Positions 44,346 to 55,802 of a DNA stretch of 64,000 bases are shown here, one piece after another. Position 1 is the stretch's first letter, and each line of letters begins with the position of its first letter. The position numbers and the translations under genes were made by a program. Below the pieces are notes generated by a model that saw nothing but the letters and a program-made list of their open reading frames with translations, was not told where the DNA came from and ran no database searches. Source of the DNA: Henckelia pumila. Lineage: Eukaryota; Streptophyta; Magnoliopsida; Lamiales; Gesneriaceae. The stretch is taken from contig NC_133122.1 of the NCBI RefSeq assembly GCF_033568475.1, positions 165,442,130-165,506,129 on the forward strand. Reading direction: 5' to 3'.

Positions 44346-46254
44346 TGTGAGACCTCGATTCTAATTATCTAATCAATAAAACATTTAGCGACGCACACCT
44401 TTCATTCGGCGACGCAAAATCACGTCGCGAAAAGTAGAGTTTTTTTTTTATACAGGGAGGGACGCGCGGGTGCGCCTAACACCCTGTCCGGGCCTCCGAG
44501 AGAGTGCAGAATGCACGGGTGCGCATGGCCTGCTGTTTCTGCTCCAAAGATGACTCCAAAAGTGTAATATCATAACCATAAGGACTCTAACATGATCCAG
44601 CTAATATTTTCCAACTACGAGGCATTCAATTACATAAAAAGTGTAGAACATGCATCAATTCTAAGTTTCACAATCCAAAATACCATACGATATAAGTTCA
44701 ATACAAATTCAACTTCTACAACAACAAGGTCTCACTCTATCAACTCATTCACCTAGCCATGCGATCTCTGACTCGGTCCTGTTCCACCTGTTGCCAAGCA
44801 CACATACAAAGAGAAGACAACAGCCAGATAATCCGGTGAGAATAATATTCCCAGTAAAAGAGACTAGAATGCAATATCAAATAAGCATTTCAAATCGAAA
44901 TACATCAACTTCAAGATATTCAAATATCAACCATGAAATTTCAAGACAAATCAAAATGAAATGCATGTCTTTAAAACTCTTGGATTATCAAGTCAAAATA
45001 ATTACAACATTGCTGCTTTTGCTTTTGGGATCCCGAGGATGAGATCACGTAAACAAATCACCGACTCTTCCGATCGAGGTGGTGCTACGTATCTCCATCC
45101 TCTAGACTTTGGTGCGACTATAAGGAGTATGCTAGCACTAGGTGAAACGGCTACACCCAGGCCACTCACAATATAGCCCCCAAAACGTCTAACATAAAAG
45201 GGTCGTCCTGCCCACTGAAATCAAGGATTCTTAGCTCAAGATGAATGCAATGCAAACATAACTCAATCAACTAAATTCGAGTAAAAGCAAATAACATGCA
45301 AGTATGTGATTCTTCGGAACACTCGAATCAAGTCGGATTCGAGTCACTCGTTTCATTTCAGTCTAAGTCATCTTATACCTTTTCTCAAACTTCGATGCTT
45401 CAAACCTGGAAATAACAACGATTCCTCAATCAAGATTCCATCAAACTTTCTCAATCGAATATAAGAAATCGATACTATATCGGCTACAATCTTCAAAGCG
45501 ATTCAACTCCCGAAATCTCACAACTCAACGGCCTTCGAACGAATCTGTACGGAGGTAAGAGAAGATCAACAAAGACGATCAAACTCAAAAGCCAAAAATC
45601 ATCGACTCAAAATGGTTCAAAATCCCAATTTCAAACCGGCGGCATAACGGCTATATTCTAATTAAACCGGAATAGCAGACAGCATCATAACAACGATATC
45701 AACTCAATACAATGCCCAAAAAACAACAAAAGCTCAAACCCAACAAATCTAAAAATCCTTATTTTCAAAAATGGCTTCCAAAAATCATAACAAATCCGAA
45801 CGACGCTCTATTTCAAAACCGACAGAGAATAAACGATCAGAACTCTGCCAAGATCAACATACTCGAAACTCAATCGATTCTAACAACATCCGAAAAATAG
45901 AATGCATCTGATCGTAGAAAAACTTACGATAGAACGAAGCTCTCGCAGCCGTGATCGCTAATCTGCCTTCAGAAATAATTTCTAACGGACGGATCGAGCT
46001 AGGGATGAAATCTGGAAAGCTTGGAATTCACTTGGGCGTCTTCAATGGAGGAGGGAGACGTTGGAGGGTATGAAGAAGTGAAAGAATGGGTCAACTTATG
46101 CTTAAATATCTATTTAAGTCCAAAATTGCGTTTTAGTGCCTCAAATTTTTGAAATTTGCAAAAAGGACCCTGATAAAAAACAAGTCGGCTTTTGAACTCT
46201 GCAATCTTCGATTATCCCAAATAAGCTCAATTAAGATAAAATCGGGGCGTTACA
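44346..46254 (-). mobile_element. Solo LTR of a Ty3/gypsy element
   Basis: 1909 bp, TGTGAGACCTCG...GGGGCGTTACA on the plus strand; read on the minus strand it starts TGTAACGCCCCGATTTT, a common start of chromovirus LTRs. AATTA duplication at 44341-44345 and 46255-46259. Its removal makes unit 2 continuous with the same sequence seen in unit 1 near 43494. Short open frames inside (for example 44791-45042) are not supported as genes. Confidence 0.87.
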
Positions 46255-46501
46255 AATTATGACATGCTTCGTACCATGAATTCGTTTTATTTTCTTTCTC
46301 ATGTATGTATGACTTGAAACAATATGATTTATATTGTGTTTGTTTGTTTGTTTGTTTGTGTTTTTGAGAATATTGTGTTTTTAAGTGGGATAAGTTAATC
46401 AAATTAAATTAAATATTGATTTTGTAATTTTCTATATTATGTGTTAATTACTTATTTTGTGACTATTGATTTATGAAAAAAATGTAATATAGATGATGCA
46501 G

Positions 46502-48004
46502 TGTAGTGACCCTACATTGAATCACCTACTAACTGGCAACTAATAACATGCATTAAGCTTAATAAAATCAATAATACTAATCATAGAAAAACGTGCGAAA
46601 ACAGAACCCATAATTTACATATCAGTTTAGAACAACAAATTCAGGCTTATTATAGTAGTGATACAACCATATCAAAAAGCTTAAAATACGACTGTTTAAA
46701 ACATTATACAGCTTAACGAATCCTGCTGTATAAAATCCCCTAAAAAGCTCCGGCTCCCTAGTCCTGCCTCAAACCACCGTCTCCGTCCATCCTGCGACCT
46801 GCCCCGTGGAATGAGGTGTCCAAGATAACAACTAGGACGTGAGAGATAACTCCCAGTACATAAACATGAGTAAACATATGTATATGATGCATGCAACTGT
46901 GATGACTGGTAAAGGGTCATCTGATAAGTCATGCTCAGTACAGGAGCCACATGAGTGTTGTAACCTCGCGGATCAACCTCTGGGTACAACCACACTCGTC
47001 TAGTACACCATAGTAGTCAGACATACATGTTCCCACCGTCGCGGTACTCTCAGTGACAGACTAACAAGTATAGAGCTGAGCGGCTCTATAATCAAGTATA
47101 ACAAGGTATAGGCTCAACGTGTATATGCATATGACATATGAATATGGAAAGCGGTAAATCATATATCATGCCATATAATAATGTAAAATAAATGCAACAC
47201 ATAAACATGTATACTCGCTGAAAATCTCAGTCAATGTGTACATACCTCTAGGCTAGTTCAAGTCTAGTAGGATCCTAGGTTCCAAGCCTATATTCAAAAG
47301 TTCACCGTATCACTACACAAGTTCTATAAGCCTTAACTAAGCTAATAAGTACTCCCAAAACTTAAATAGATTTCCGAACCATACCTTCGTCCGTAGTAAG
47401 CCCTTTGGAGTCGCTAGTCCTGGATGACTATAACCACACCTTGGTTATTCCAGAACTTCTATTATAACCGGTAAGGACCTCAAGTGTATATCTCACACTA
47501 TATAACTGAAGAAGGAAACTCAGAATTCATAATTCAAAATGAATCCGAATGAGCCCTATTTATAGGCAAATTTTCGGTCAAGTTTGGACCCTCCGAACTC
47601 GGGTTCGGATCGTCCGATCTAGCTCAATGGCTGCATGCAGAACACGTCAAGTTTGGACCGTCCGATCGCCACTTCAGGCCGTTCTAAGTGTTCTAAATCC
47701 GACACTTGTCAAAATCCATGGCTGAGTAATACTTCTTGCTTGGCATGAGGAAGTTTGGGTCGTTCGATCCTGGTTCAGACCGTCCGAACGTGCCTTAACT
47801 CCGAAGTCAACAAGCCCTCTTCGGAGCCCCCGGGTTGCTGAGTTCGGATCGTCGGAAGTCCTCTTCAGACCATCCGAACTGGCCCATTATTGAAAGTCCA
47901 ATTCTTGATTTTGAAGTACGATTAAGCCCCGAAATTGGTTAATTACTAACCCTTAATTATGTTTAACATATTATTATCTTAAAATGGAAATCCGGGATAC
48001 TACA
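46502..48004 (-). repeat. 3' LTR of Tekay-B
   Basis: 1503 bp; minus-strand start TGTAGTATCCCGG, end ...GGGTCACTACA. Reverse-strand TATA (complement of CTATTTATAG) at 47556-47565. TTCGGA/TCCGAA-type palindromes (for example CGGGTTCGGATCGTCCGATC at about 47605) lie upstream of it on the element strand, 47570-47880. The minus-strand ORF at 46696-46995 is an LTR by-product. Confidence 0.9.
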
Positions 48005-48124
48005 TTCTCCCCACCTTTAGATATTTCATCCGCGAAATAAAATTTAAAGACAAATCAAGATAACAATATGAAACATCAAACCATTTTTTATTACAACAAC
48101 TGTAATTACATCTTTACATGGTAA

Positions 48125-49888
48125 TCAAAAGTACAAAGCTAACAACTCAAGAAATTTTGCTCGCATACGTCTCTCTGTTTCCCAAGTTGCTTCTTTGACG
48201 CCCGAGCGCTGCCACTGTACCATCACAAGTGGTATAATCTTGTTCCGAAGCGCTTTCTCCTTCCTGTCTAGGATACGGAGTGGTCATTTAAAATATGACA
48301 GATCTGACTCTAGCTGAACATCAGTAGGCTGGATAATATGAGATTCATTAGCTATGTATTGTCGAAGTAACGACACATGAAAAAAATCATGTATACTAAA
48401 AATATACGGCGGTAATTCCAAACGATATGCAACATCTCTGATCTTTTCCAGTATTTGGAAAGGCCTAATATATCGAGGTGATAACTTGTCTTTCAGACCG
48501 AACCTCATCACATTCCTAAAAGGTGACACTCGTAAGAACACATATTCACCAGGCTCGAATTGAAATGGCCTGCAATGAATATTAGCATAACTGTCTTGTC
48601 TATCTTGAGCAGCTTTAATCCTTCTCTTGATCAAATCTACCTTGTCTACAATCTGCTGCACCAACTTGGGACCCCCAACTTGCCGTTCTCCTATCTCATC
48701 CCAAAATAACAGAGTACGACATCTTCGACCATACAATGCCTCGAAAGGTGTCATATCAATACTGCGATGATGACTGTTATTGTAGGCAAATTCGATCAAA
48801 GGTAACTGATCCTGCCAAGATAAACCAAAATCCATAACAGAAGAACGTAACATATCCTCCAACGTAAGAATCATCCGCTCTGACTGCCCATCAGTCTTCG
48901 AATGATATGCAGTGCTCAAACTCAGAGTGGTACCCAACACCTGTTGAAAACTACCCAAAAACGTGAGGTAAACCGCGGGTCTCTATCACTGAATATGCTC
49001 ACTGGAATCCCATGCAATCGCACTATCTACTGGATATATAAGTGTGTCATGCGATCATAAGAATACTCCCGGTTGTAAGGAATGAAATGTGCTGATTTTG
49101 TCAAATGGCAAACAACGATTCATATAGCATCACACTAACGTGAAGTCATATGCAAGTTGGTGACAAAATCCATAGTCACGTGCTCCCACTTTCATTCGAG
49201 AATCTCAAGATTCTGCAGTAATCCACCTGGTCATCAGTGTTCAGCCTTGACCTGTTGACAAACCAAATATCGAGAAACAAATTGATATACACTTCGCTTT
49301 ATCCCCTTCCACCAGAATCTAGTTTGCAAGTCATTATATATTTTCATGCTTCCAGGATGAACTGACAATCGACTCCTGTGAACTTGAGAAAGAATATTGT
49401 TCCTGAGCTCCGCAACATCAGGTACAACCACTCGATTTGATAAGCACAATAAACCATTTGCCTGATAATGGAATCCAGATGTATTAACTCCTTTGGCTAG
49501 ACGTGTCAATCGCTGAGTCTTAACATCAGCTATCTGAACGTCTCTAATCCGAGAATACAAAGCTGGCTCAGATAAAATAGTATACAAACGAATTCCATCT
49601 CTTCCTTTCTTGTGCTTGAGTGTGAAAATCAATGAACAACATTCCTGAATCATATGAGATAATTCACTATTCTGAAGTGCAGAAAGTCTCACCTGCCGAC
49701 TCAAGGCATCAGCAGTAAGATTAGCAGAACCTGGATGATATTTATCTCGCAATCATAATCTTTCAGTAAGTCCATCAAGAGTCTCTGTCGCATATTCAAC
49801 TCAGCCTGAGTGAATAAATACTTCAGACTCTTGTGATCCGTAAATATTTCAAATTTCTCACCATTAAGATAATGCCTCCAGATCTTGC
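48125..49888 (-). pseudogene. Integrase and chromodomain tail of Tekay-B, broken
   Basis: Read from 49888 downwards: the end of RNase H ([15 protein letters not shown]), then the integrase zinc part (49752-49234) in which the CxxC reads YLVC, losing one ligand. The core is in broken frame with MDFV and SDRDPRF still visible (about 49170 and 48990). ORF 48958-48284 has DGQSERMI, keeping the catalytic glutamate, and the GPFQILEK-type segment (seen as RPFQILEKIRD). After a TGA near 48281 the chromodomain-like VMVQWQRSGVKEATWE tail runs to a stop at 48125. Confidence 0.85.
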
Positions 49889-50357
49889 TAAATACATCCG
49901 CTGGTGCATGTGTTGTCTAGATTCATCAGTTTCACTCATATGAATGCTACCTTAGATTTAAATCTAGATCGCTGGTATTTGAGTTTATTTATTGGTAAGG
50001 GTTAATCTAGAACGATGGTGTCTAATTAACTAAGATTAAGGTGGAACAGGAATTAGAATTTCAATGATGAATATTCAAAGTGAATTAATTATTTTTATGG
50101 AATCGATGATCGAATGAATAATTTCAAGGGTGTAGTCGACCGATACCAAGTCTTGTTAGTTTATTGATCTTCCTTATTTTAATTCTTGCATAGTAGTTTT
50201 TAAAATCTAAAATCCCCTTTTATTTATTTCCAATATTTTTAAGAACACAAATAAATTTCACTTTCCTCGTGGGAACGATCCCTACTCTCGCTACTACATG
50301 TTTATTTAGTTAATCTGAGTTGGGTTAATTTGAGCGCGACACGACTAAGCGCTAACA
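49888..50357 (+). repeat. Truncated 5' LTR of gag-only element 1
   Basis: Matches the last ~470 bp of the 3' LTR (53397-53867), ending GCGCTAACA. The left edge joins Tekay-B at a CT/CTAAATAC junction with no LTR start. Confidence 0.85.
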
Positions 50358-50362
50358 AATTT

Positions 50363-50380
50363 TGGCGCCGTTGCCGGGGC
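50363..50380 (+). other. Primer-binding site (tRNA-Asp)
   Basis: TGGCGCCGTTGCCGGGG matches the complement of plant tRNA-Asp(GUC) 3' end over 17 bases, as used by Athila-type elements. Confidence 0.85.
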
Positions 50381-50472
50381 GTTAAATTTATTTGTGTTTT
50401 TTTTTAATTTTTTTCTTTCTTTCACCGTTTTTTTCTGTTTTTGCAAGAATTTTTGTGGTGTAATACTTTGAG

Positions 50473-51498
50473 ATGTCAAATCGACAAGTATTCACTAGTT
50501 TTATCCAGCAACACAGAGAGCCTTTCTACGCAGCATGGGGGAGATTCAAGGATTTGGCAACCATTTTCCGGTATCGTGATTTTTCTAACTATTCTCTCCT
50601 TACATTTTTTCTTAATGGTTTGGATGCAGTGACAAGAATATGGGTAATTGATGGAGCTTTCACAACTAGTAGTTCACTATTTTGCCAAGATGATGATAGT
50701 ATGATGCACCTGTTGGATGATATGGCAGAATTTGACTATTACCGATATTGGGATCTCACACCACAAGAATGGAGGCACTAATACCCACAAGATACTCAAT
50801 ACCCGGATTTTATAGACCAACCATTCGAGCTTCAAAAGGAGGAGGAAAGTTGTTCTCAATTGATCTTACACCCGCTAGAGGATATAATGAGCAAGCTTGT
50901 GGCATCGACTGAGGAAACTGTAGAAGATCTAAAAAATTCTAGATGTCAACTTTTGGAGCACATAGAGAATATCAAGAGATCAATCCTCCATGAACACCGA
51001 GAACAGGAAGTGGAGAAAGATACTCAAGCAGTGACCAACCCGATTTGGTTCGATGATGATGACTCAGAGAACCAGGATTGGGAGTGCGAACAAAATCATG
51101 CTGAAGATTTAGAGGCGTTTGAGTCTTCTCTTATTATTCAACCGCAGTCGGAAGATGTTATGGAAGAAATAAGGTATGATGGAAATATTTTGCCACTCGA
51201 GTTTGAGGATGACAGAGTTCAAGAGTCTATCGATTTGAGCTCATCGATAGTATTATCATACACACATCCCCAAAATCCTTCTTTTCCATCGGTACCAGTT
51301 TCAAAAGATGTTGGCTTCCTAGAGCCCACCGAGATGTTCTCTTCCCATTTTTACCAGTCGTTATGGAGTGTTGTTAAGGTGATGAGCTTAACTTATATAC
51401 ATCTATCCAAGCTTAAGGGCACATGGAACAAAGACCCATTTGTGGTGTCATATGACACTTATTTTGGGCATCAGCCGCTCTTTGAGGAGTGCTTCTGA
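50473..51498 (+). pseudogene. gag: Gag-like protein of gag-only element 1
   Basis: 342 codons with one in-frame TAA (50779-50781). The first ~100 residues follow the Athila/Tat Gag pattern: REPFYAAWGRFKDL, FFLNGLD, LLDDMAEFDYY. The rest is distinctive: a helical charged part (ETVEDLKNSRCQLLEHIENI), an acidic region (IWFDDDDSENQDWECE) and a C-terminus DPFVVSYDTYFGHQPLFEECF-like. No zinc knuckle. The C-terminal part is also conserved in the second copy, about five of six residues by eye. Role of the C-terminus unknown. Confidence 0.7.
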
Positions 51499-52474
51499 GG
51501 GTCAAGCTGAAGACTGAAAATCAAGCGCTGCTTGGGAGGCAACCCAAGGGGAGTATTTTCTTTCATTCTTAGTTTTTATTTATTTTTGTTTTGCATTTTT
51601 ACTTACATTGGGGACAATGTAAGATTTTAAGTATGGGGAGAGGACTTAGCCATTCATTGAGAGAATTTAGCCGTTTTTATGAGAAAAAAAAAATTTTAGA
51701 GCTCATAGTTTGTGATGAATTTGACTGTTGAATTTCACTAGCTCATGATGATATCTAATTGATGACGTGCATGCTTTTGAAAACAGATTATTTGCTAACT
51801 TTGGAACACTTTGATATCCAATGCAAATTAAACTTTGATGTGGTTCTTGAATATTCTTTAGCACGCATGAGTCATGGCTTGTGAATTGTATATGACATAG
51901 TGAAGGTCATGTGAGCCTTGTGATAGTCTTAGGAAGTCGCTAGCCTATCAACCTCCCTTTTGAGCTTATTCGAAAAAAAAAAGAAAAAAAAAAGAAAAAA
52001 AAGTAAAGAATGGAGTTAGTAAGGTGAGGGGAGGCATTGGAATGAGGATTGAAATTCTAGTCTTATAAATTTCAAGAGCTAAATATGGAGGAGAATGTAC
52101 GGAGTTGAGGATAACCGGACGCAATTACTCGGACAAGTGAAAAGACTATAAAATTTCTCAATGGTTTAATTTGATTTGTTGGTGTGCAACTTGAGCTGTT
52201 GTGGGGTTTTACATTGAATGGATCTGTGAAGTGTGCATGACACTGGCTAATGACCATACACACACACACGTTCGAGGCTATATCTCGAGTTGAAATATCT
52301 GGATATTGAACTTGTTCCGTTGTTAGTATTTTAACGCCTTTCTTGATCATGCATTGAGTTAATTGCTGAGGCACAAATGTGAAGATCATGGTTATTTTTG
52401 TTATGGATTATGAGTTCGAACTTATTTTGGTTTTGTGTTGCTCGAGGGCGAGCAAGGATTAAGTAGGGAGAGTT
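51499..52474 (+). other. Non-coding 3' internal region of gag-only element 1
   Basis: Holds the GGGAGGCAACCCA motif, poly-A/AAAAG tract (51972-52003) and ACACACACACGTTCG (52259-52274), all shared in kind with element 2. No ORF supported. Confidence 0.6.
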
Positions 52475-53867
52475 TGATGTGATGGTATTTTCCTATGTTT
52501 GATTGAGTTAATTTGTGATGATTAGGTGTATTTTGATTGATTAAATTCATGTTATAGTTACTAATCATTGTATGTGATTTGATATAGAAAAAGTGAAGAA
52601 AATGAGCTAAAGATGGAAGGAAAGAGCGAGATAAGAGAAGAATTACGGAGCAGCAATGATCCAAAAATTATTTTTAATTTTAGAAAGCTCCAAATCCGAT
52701 ATTCACCGTTCAGAATGAAATTCAAGATGTTTAAAGTTGCTGTCCAAATTTCAGCTCAATCCGACGGCTAGATCTTCAGATATGAATTTTCCAAAATCGC
52801 TGCTCGTTGGAAAAAAAAGCTACTCGCTCGATCTGCAACATTTTACCGATCGAGCGGCCAAAAAAGTATGAAAACAGTAGCTGGATAATTTTAGCTCGCT
52901 CGATCGGTCAATCTTTACCGATCGAGCGAGCGGGTCTGTTCTGGAAGAATTTTTATTTTTAGGAAATCTTTTATTTTAGACTCTAGACTTTTATTAGGTC
53001 TCGATTCCGCATCAATCATCAGATTGGACGGCTTGGAACGCGAAAAACGCTCTGGCGACTAGGTTTTATCTTTCCAATTCTTAGATTTAGTTTCTTATTC
53101 AACTCTTTCTTAGTTTTTGTACTTGGTTAAGGAAGACGAAACCCTTGATTTTATTATATTTGTGAGATTCAGTTTTTTTAGTATTTAATTCAATTTGAGT
53201 ATCAAGAGTTGTTCTGATTTATTTCATGCTTGTGTGTTTGATTATTAGATTGATCACCTGATAATTCTTTCGTACAATCTACAGCTAAATTAGAATTCAA
53301 ATCCGTAATTGTTTGAATCATCTTATTTTTTAAGCAACTATGATTAATATTTTCTGCTGTTGAATTTGTTAAATCATAGGAACAACAATTGACTAGGCTA
53401 AATACATCCGTTGGTGCATGTGTTGTCTAGATTCATCAGTTTCACTCATATGAATGCTACCTTAGATTTAAATCTAGATCGCTGGTATTTGGGTTGATTT
53501 ATTGGTAAGAGTTAATCTAGAACGTTGGTGTCTAATTAACTAAGATTAAGGTGGAACAGGAATTAGATTTTCAATGTTGAATATTCAAAGTGAATTAATT
53601 ATTTTTAGGGAATCGGTGATCGAATGAATAATTTCAAGGGTGTAGTCGACCGATACCAAGTCTCGTTAGTTTATTGATCTTTCTTATTTTAATTCTTGCA
53701 TAGTAGTTTTTAAAATCTAAAATCCCATTTTATTTATTTTCAATATTTTTAAGAACACAAATAAATTTCACTTTCCTCGTGGGAATGATCCCTACTCTCG
53801 CTACTACATGTTTATTTAATTAATCTGAGTTGGATTAATTTGGGCGCGACATGACTAAACGCTAACA
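52475..53867 (+). repeat. 3' LTR of gag-only element 1
   Basis: TGATGTGATGG...ACGCTAACA. Contains paired inverted motifs GCTCGATC...GATCGAGC at about 52827-52856 and 52903-52931. Confidence 0.85.
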
Positions 53868-54518
53868 GTAGAAATACTTTAAATATATATATATATATAT
53901 ATATTAATTTTCTTCTCATTATTGTTTTCTTGAGAATGAGTTTATGAATATGATGAAAACCATTAAAATGATGTATTGAATGGCCGAATGGGTAAAAAAA
54001 AAAAAGCACAATTTAAATGAATAAGAACACATTAATTTTCAAAAATTCTATCTCCCAAATTTGATCCTAAATTTTACACTATTTTTCCACTCAATGTCCA
54101 TGCAATTAATACAAATCATTCTTTGTACGTTTTGGGCAATGTAGTAAATACATAATGTAAAAACTATTTCAATCATTCATATTTTTATAGTAAAAATTAA
54201 TTCCACTCAATGTACATGCAATTAATACAAATCATTCATAGTTTTTGAACAATGTAGTAAATACATGATGTAAAAATTTGCTTAGGATTCATACTTTTAT
54301 AATAGAAATAGATGAAAAAACATGTCTATGAATTTGGTATATATTTGTATATATAATTTTGATACCACACACTTTAGCATGCATGATTTTTCATGAGCGA
54401 CCACTAAAATCCACCGATGAGTTTCAATGATCTGTAAACAAAATGAAACACTGAAACCCACTAACGAGTTTTAGTGATCGCTCACGCAAATCTTACGTAC
54501 CAGAGTGCGTGATATCAA

Positions 54519-54587
<69 letters not shown>

Positions 54588-54836
54588 CCATAGTGAAGAT
54601 ATTTCGGTCGATACAAGAAAAAATACAAAAGCAATCAACCATATATTTGACACCAGATGTCACATATATAACCATACCATATTATTGGTCCTCATCAGCT
54701 TTTATCTACTTTAGCTTTAGCTCTAGCTCATATTAAAATTATTAATTAATCTAATGAAACTAACCAAACGATACATTTGTACATACAATATTTTGGTTAG
54801 TCTATGGTTAATATCTCTAGTACATATATAGGAGTG
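53868..54836. other. Intergenic region with microsatellites, a local duplication and a hairpin
   Basis: Contains (AT)n at 53883-53904 and a long (TA)n at 54522-54584. A tandem duplication of about 115 bp begins TTCCACTCAATGT at 54085 and 54201. An imperfect inverted repeat has arms 54392-54430 and 54449-54487. Open frames across the TA run are by-products. No gene seen. Confidence 0.7.
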
Positions 54837-55665
54837 TCATCGATTGCGCATTCGAGCACCCCAAGACATGTTGTTTCCTGTCGAACCCTTGTTGATGTTT
54901 CTTCTCTTCAGCTCATCTAATTGACTCTGCCACCTCTTTTTCCACTCCCCTGCTTCCTCCATTCCCTGTTTATAAGAATATATAAAACTGTAAATTCATG
55001 GACTTGGCCGTAACTGGGATTGTATTTAGAATTTTGAAAGATTTCATATCCATGTGAAACATTTAACTAGCAAAATCTCAAGTTAGTCAAACACATACAT
55101 AATAATGAGTTTGAACTCTAATATAAATTACGAACTAATTGAGTCTTAACTCATCTCGAAAAGTTAGCTAGCGAAGTCGAAGAACATAGTTCAAATCTGT
55201 ATTTTTATATACATATCGAACATGATTACCTACCTGGTCATGCTGGTACGATTTTGCAGTCGAAAAACCACCAAATTTGAACCCCTTAGCCAAGTCTTGA
55301 TCGTAAGAAGCTCTGGTGTTTGGATTCGAAAGGGTTTCGTAGGCTTGTTGCACCATGATAAACCTCCGCGTATGCTCATCCACTCTGTCCGCAGGGGAAA
55401 CGTCCGGATGATATTTTCTCGCCATTGTTTTGTACGCTTTCTTGATTTCCGAAACCGTACCCTTCTCTGTGACCCCCAGCAATTCGTACAGCGTCTCCGA
55501 GCTGGTTTGAACGGGCGTGTAGAAGGCCCGGATTCCGATCTTGGGTCGGGCTCTGCCGGGCCCGGATGAGAATCTGATCGAAATGGGCGATTTTGAGTAG
55601 TGATAAAAGGAGGAAATGGGCTGTGTTACTGCTAACTGTCTGCTTGAAACAACGCTGATGTTCAT
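54837..55665 (-). CDS. J20: Plastid-targeted J-domain protein, J20-like (two exons)
   Basis: Complement of exon 1 (55665-55234, 432 nt) joined to exon 2 (54965-54837, 129 nt); the intron 55233-54966 has CAG|GTAGGT donor and AAACAG|GGA acceptor, phase 0. Product 186 aa. The N-terminal ~55 residues are Ser/Arg-rich with few acids, like a chloroplast transit peptide. The J domain (about 58-125) begins LYELLGVTEKGTVSEIKKAY, has the HPD motif in ARKYHPDVSP that stimulates Hsp70 ATPase, and ends RASYDQDLAKGF. Exon 2 gives a basic C-terminus (EWKKRWQSQLDELKRR, then MSWGARMRNR) characteristic of J20-type proteins. Arabidopsis J20 delivers misfolded deoxyxylulose phosphate synthase to plastid Hsp70; the same role here is inference. 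Intact, the only confident host gene. Confidence 0.93.
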
Positions 55666-55716
55666 AATTTGGCTGATGTGTTTCTTTCCTTCTTATCCAA
55701 TATTGGGCATTTGTTT

Positions 55717-55743
55717 ATTATATTTATATATATATATATATAG
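55717..55743 (-). promoter_or_regulatory. TATA-rich stretch upstream of J20
   Basis: An ATTTATATATATATATATATA-type run about 50-78 bp before the ATG; on the minus strand CCCTATATATATATATA could hold the TATA box. Confidence 0.45.
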
Positions 55744-55802
55744 GGAAAAAGAGTGGATGCATGACATGGCAAAACCGCTAGAATGGATAAGTTCGAAAGA
55801 TA

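Larger units (their letters stand above)
42096..46488. repeat. Two diverged ~0.9-1.0 kb tandem units, each with an insertion
   Basis: Unit 1 (about 42096-43696) and unit 2 (about 43697-46488) both start TAATATAGATAATG. They share blocks such as ATATTCTTTGAAAGAAAAACTA (43202 and 44030), ATGTAACCCTTG (43302 and 44130) and GAGCAATTATG...CATGCTTCGTACCAT (43490; 44336 continued at 46262). Unit 1 contains the MITE at 42118; unit 2 contains the solo LTR at 44346 and an extra GGGTTTGACC-rich patch (43856-43975). No conserved ORF. Confidence 0.75.
46502..49888 (-). mobile_element. Tekay-B: truncated Ty3/gypsy chromovirus
   Basis: Minus-strand element: 3' LTR at 46502-48004, purine tract just beyond it, then the end of pol to about 49888, where it is cut by the LTR of a gag-only element. 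RNase H start, RT, protease, gag and the 5' LTR are missing. It belongs to the same broad lineage as Tekay-A but has a clearly different LTR. Confidence 0.9.
49888..53867 (+). mobile_element. Gag-only LTR retrotransposon 1 (TR-GAG-like, Athila/Tat-related)
   Basis: 5' LTR remnant 49888-50357, tRNA-Asp primer site 50363-50380, gag-like ORF 50473-51498, about 1 kb of non-coding internal sequence, purine-rich AAGTAGGGAGAG, then 3' LTR 52475-53867 (1393 bp). No protease, RT or integrase. The internal GGGAGGCAACCCA motif (51534-51546) and a GACAATGTAAGATTTTAAGTATGGGG-like block are hallmarks I know from Athila/Tat 3' regions. A second copy at 58829-63504 shares the layout, so pol absence is a family trait rather than one deletion. 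Mobilisation would need enzymes from an autonomous relative. Confidence 0.8.

Noticed and set aside
46696..46995. 99-residue minus-strand ORF
   Set aside because: Lies wholly inside the Tekay-B LTR; LTRs are non-coding and no domain is visible.
50363..50380. tRNA-Asp gene
   Set aside because: Only the 3'-end complement is present, right after an LTR; it is a primer-binding site.
54471..54736. ORFs rich in alternating Ile-Tyr on both strands
   Set aside because: Pure translation of the (TA)n microsatellite at 54522-54584.
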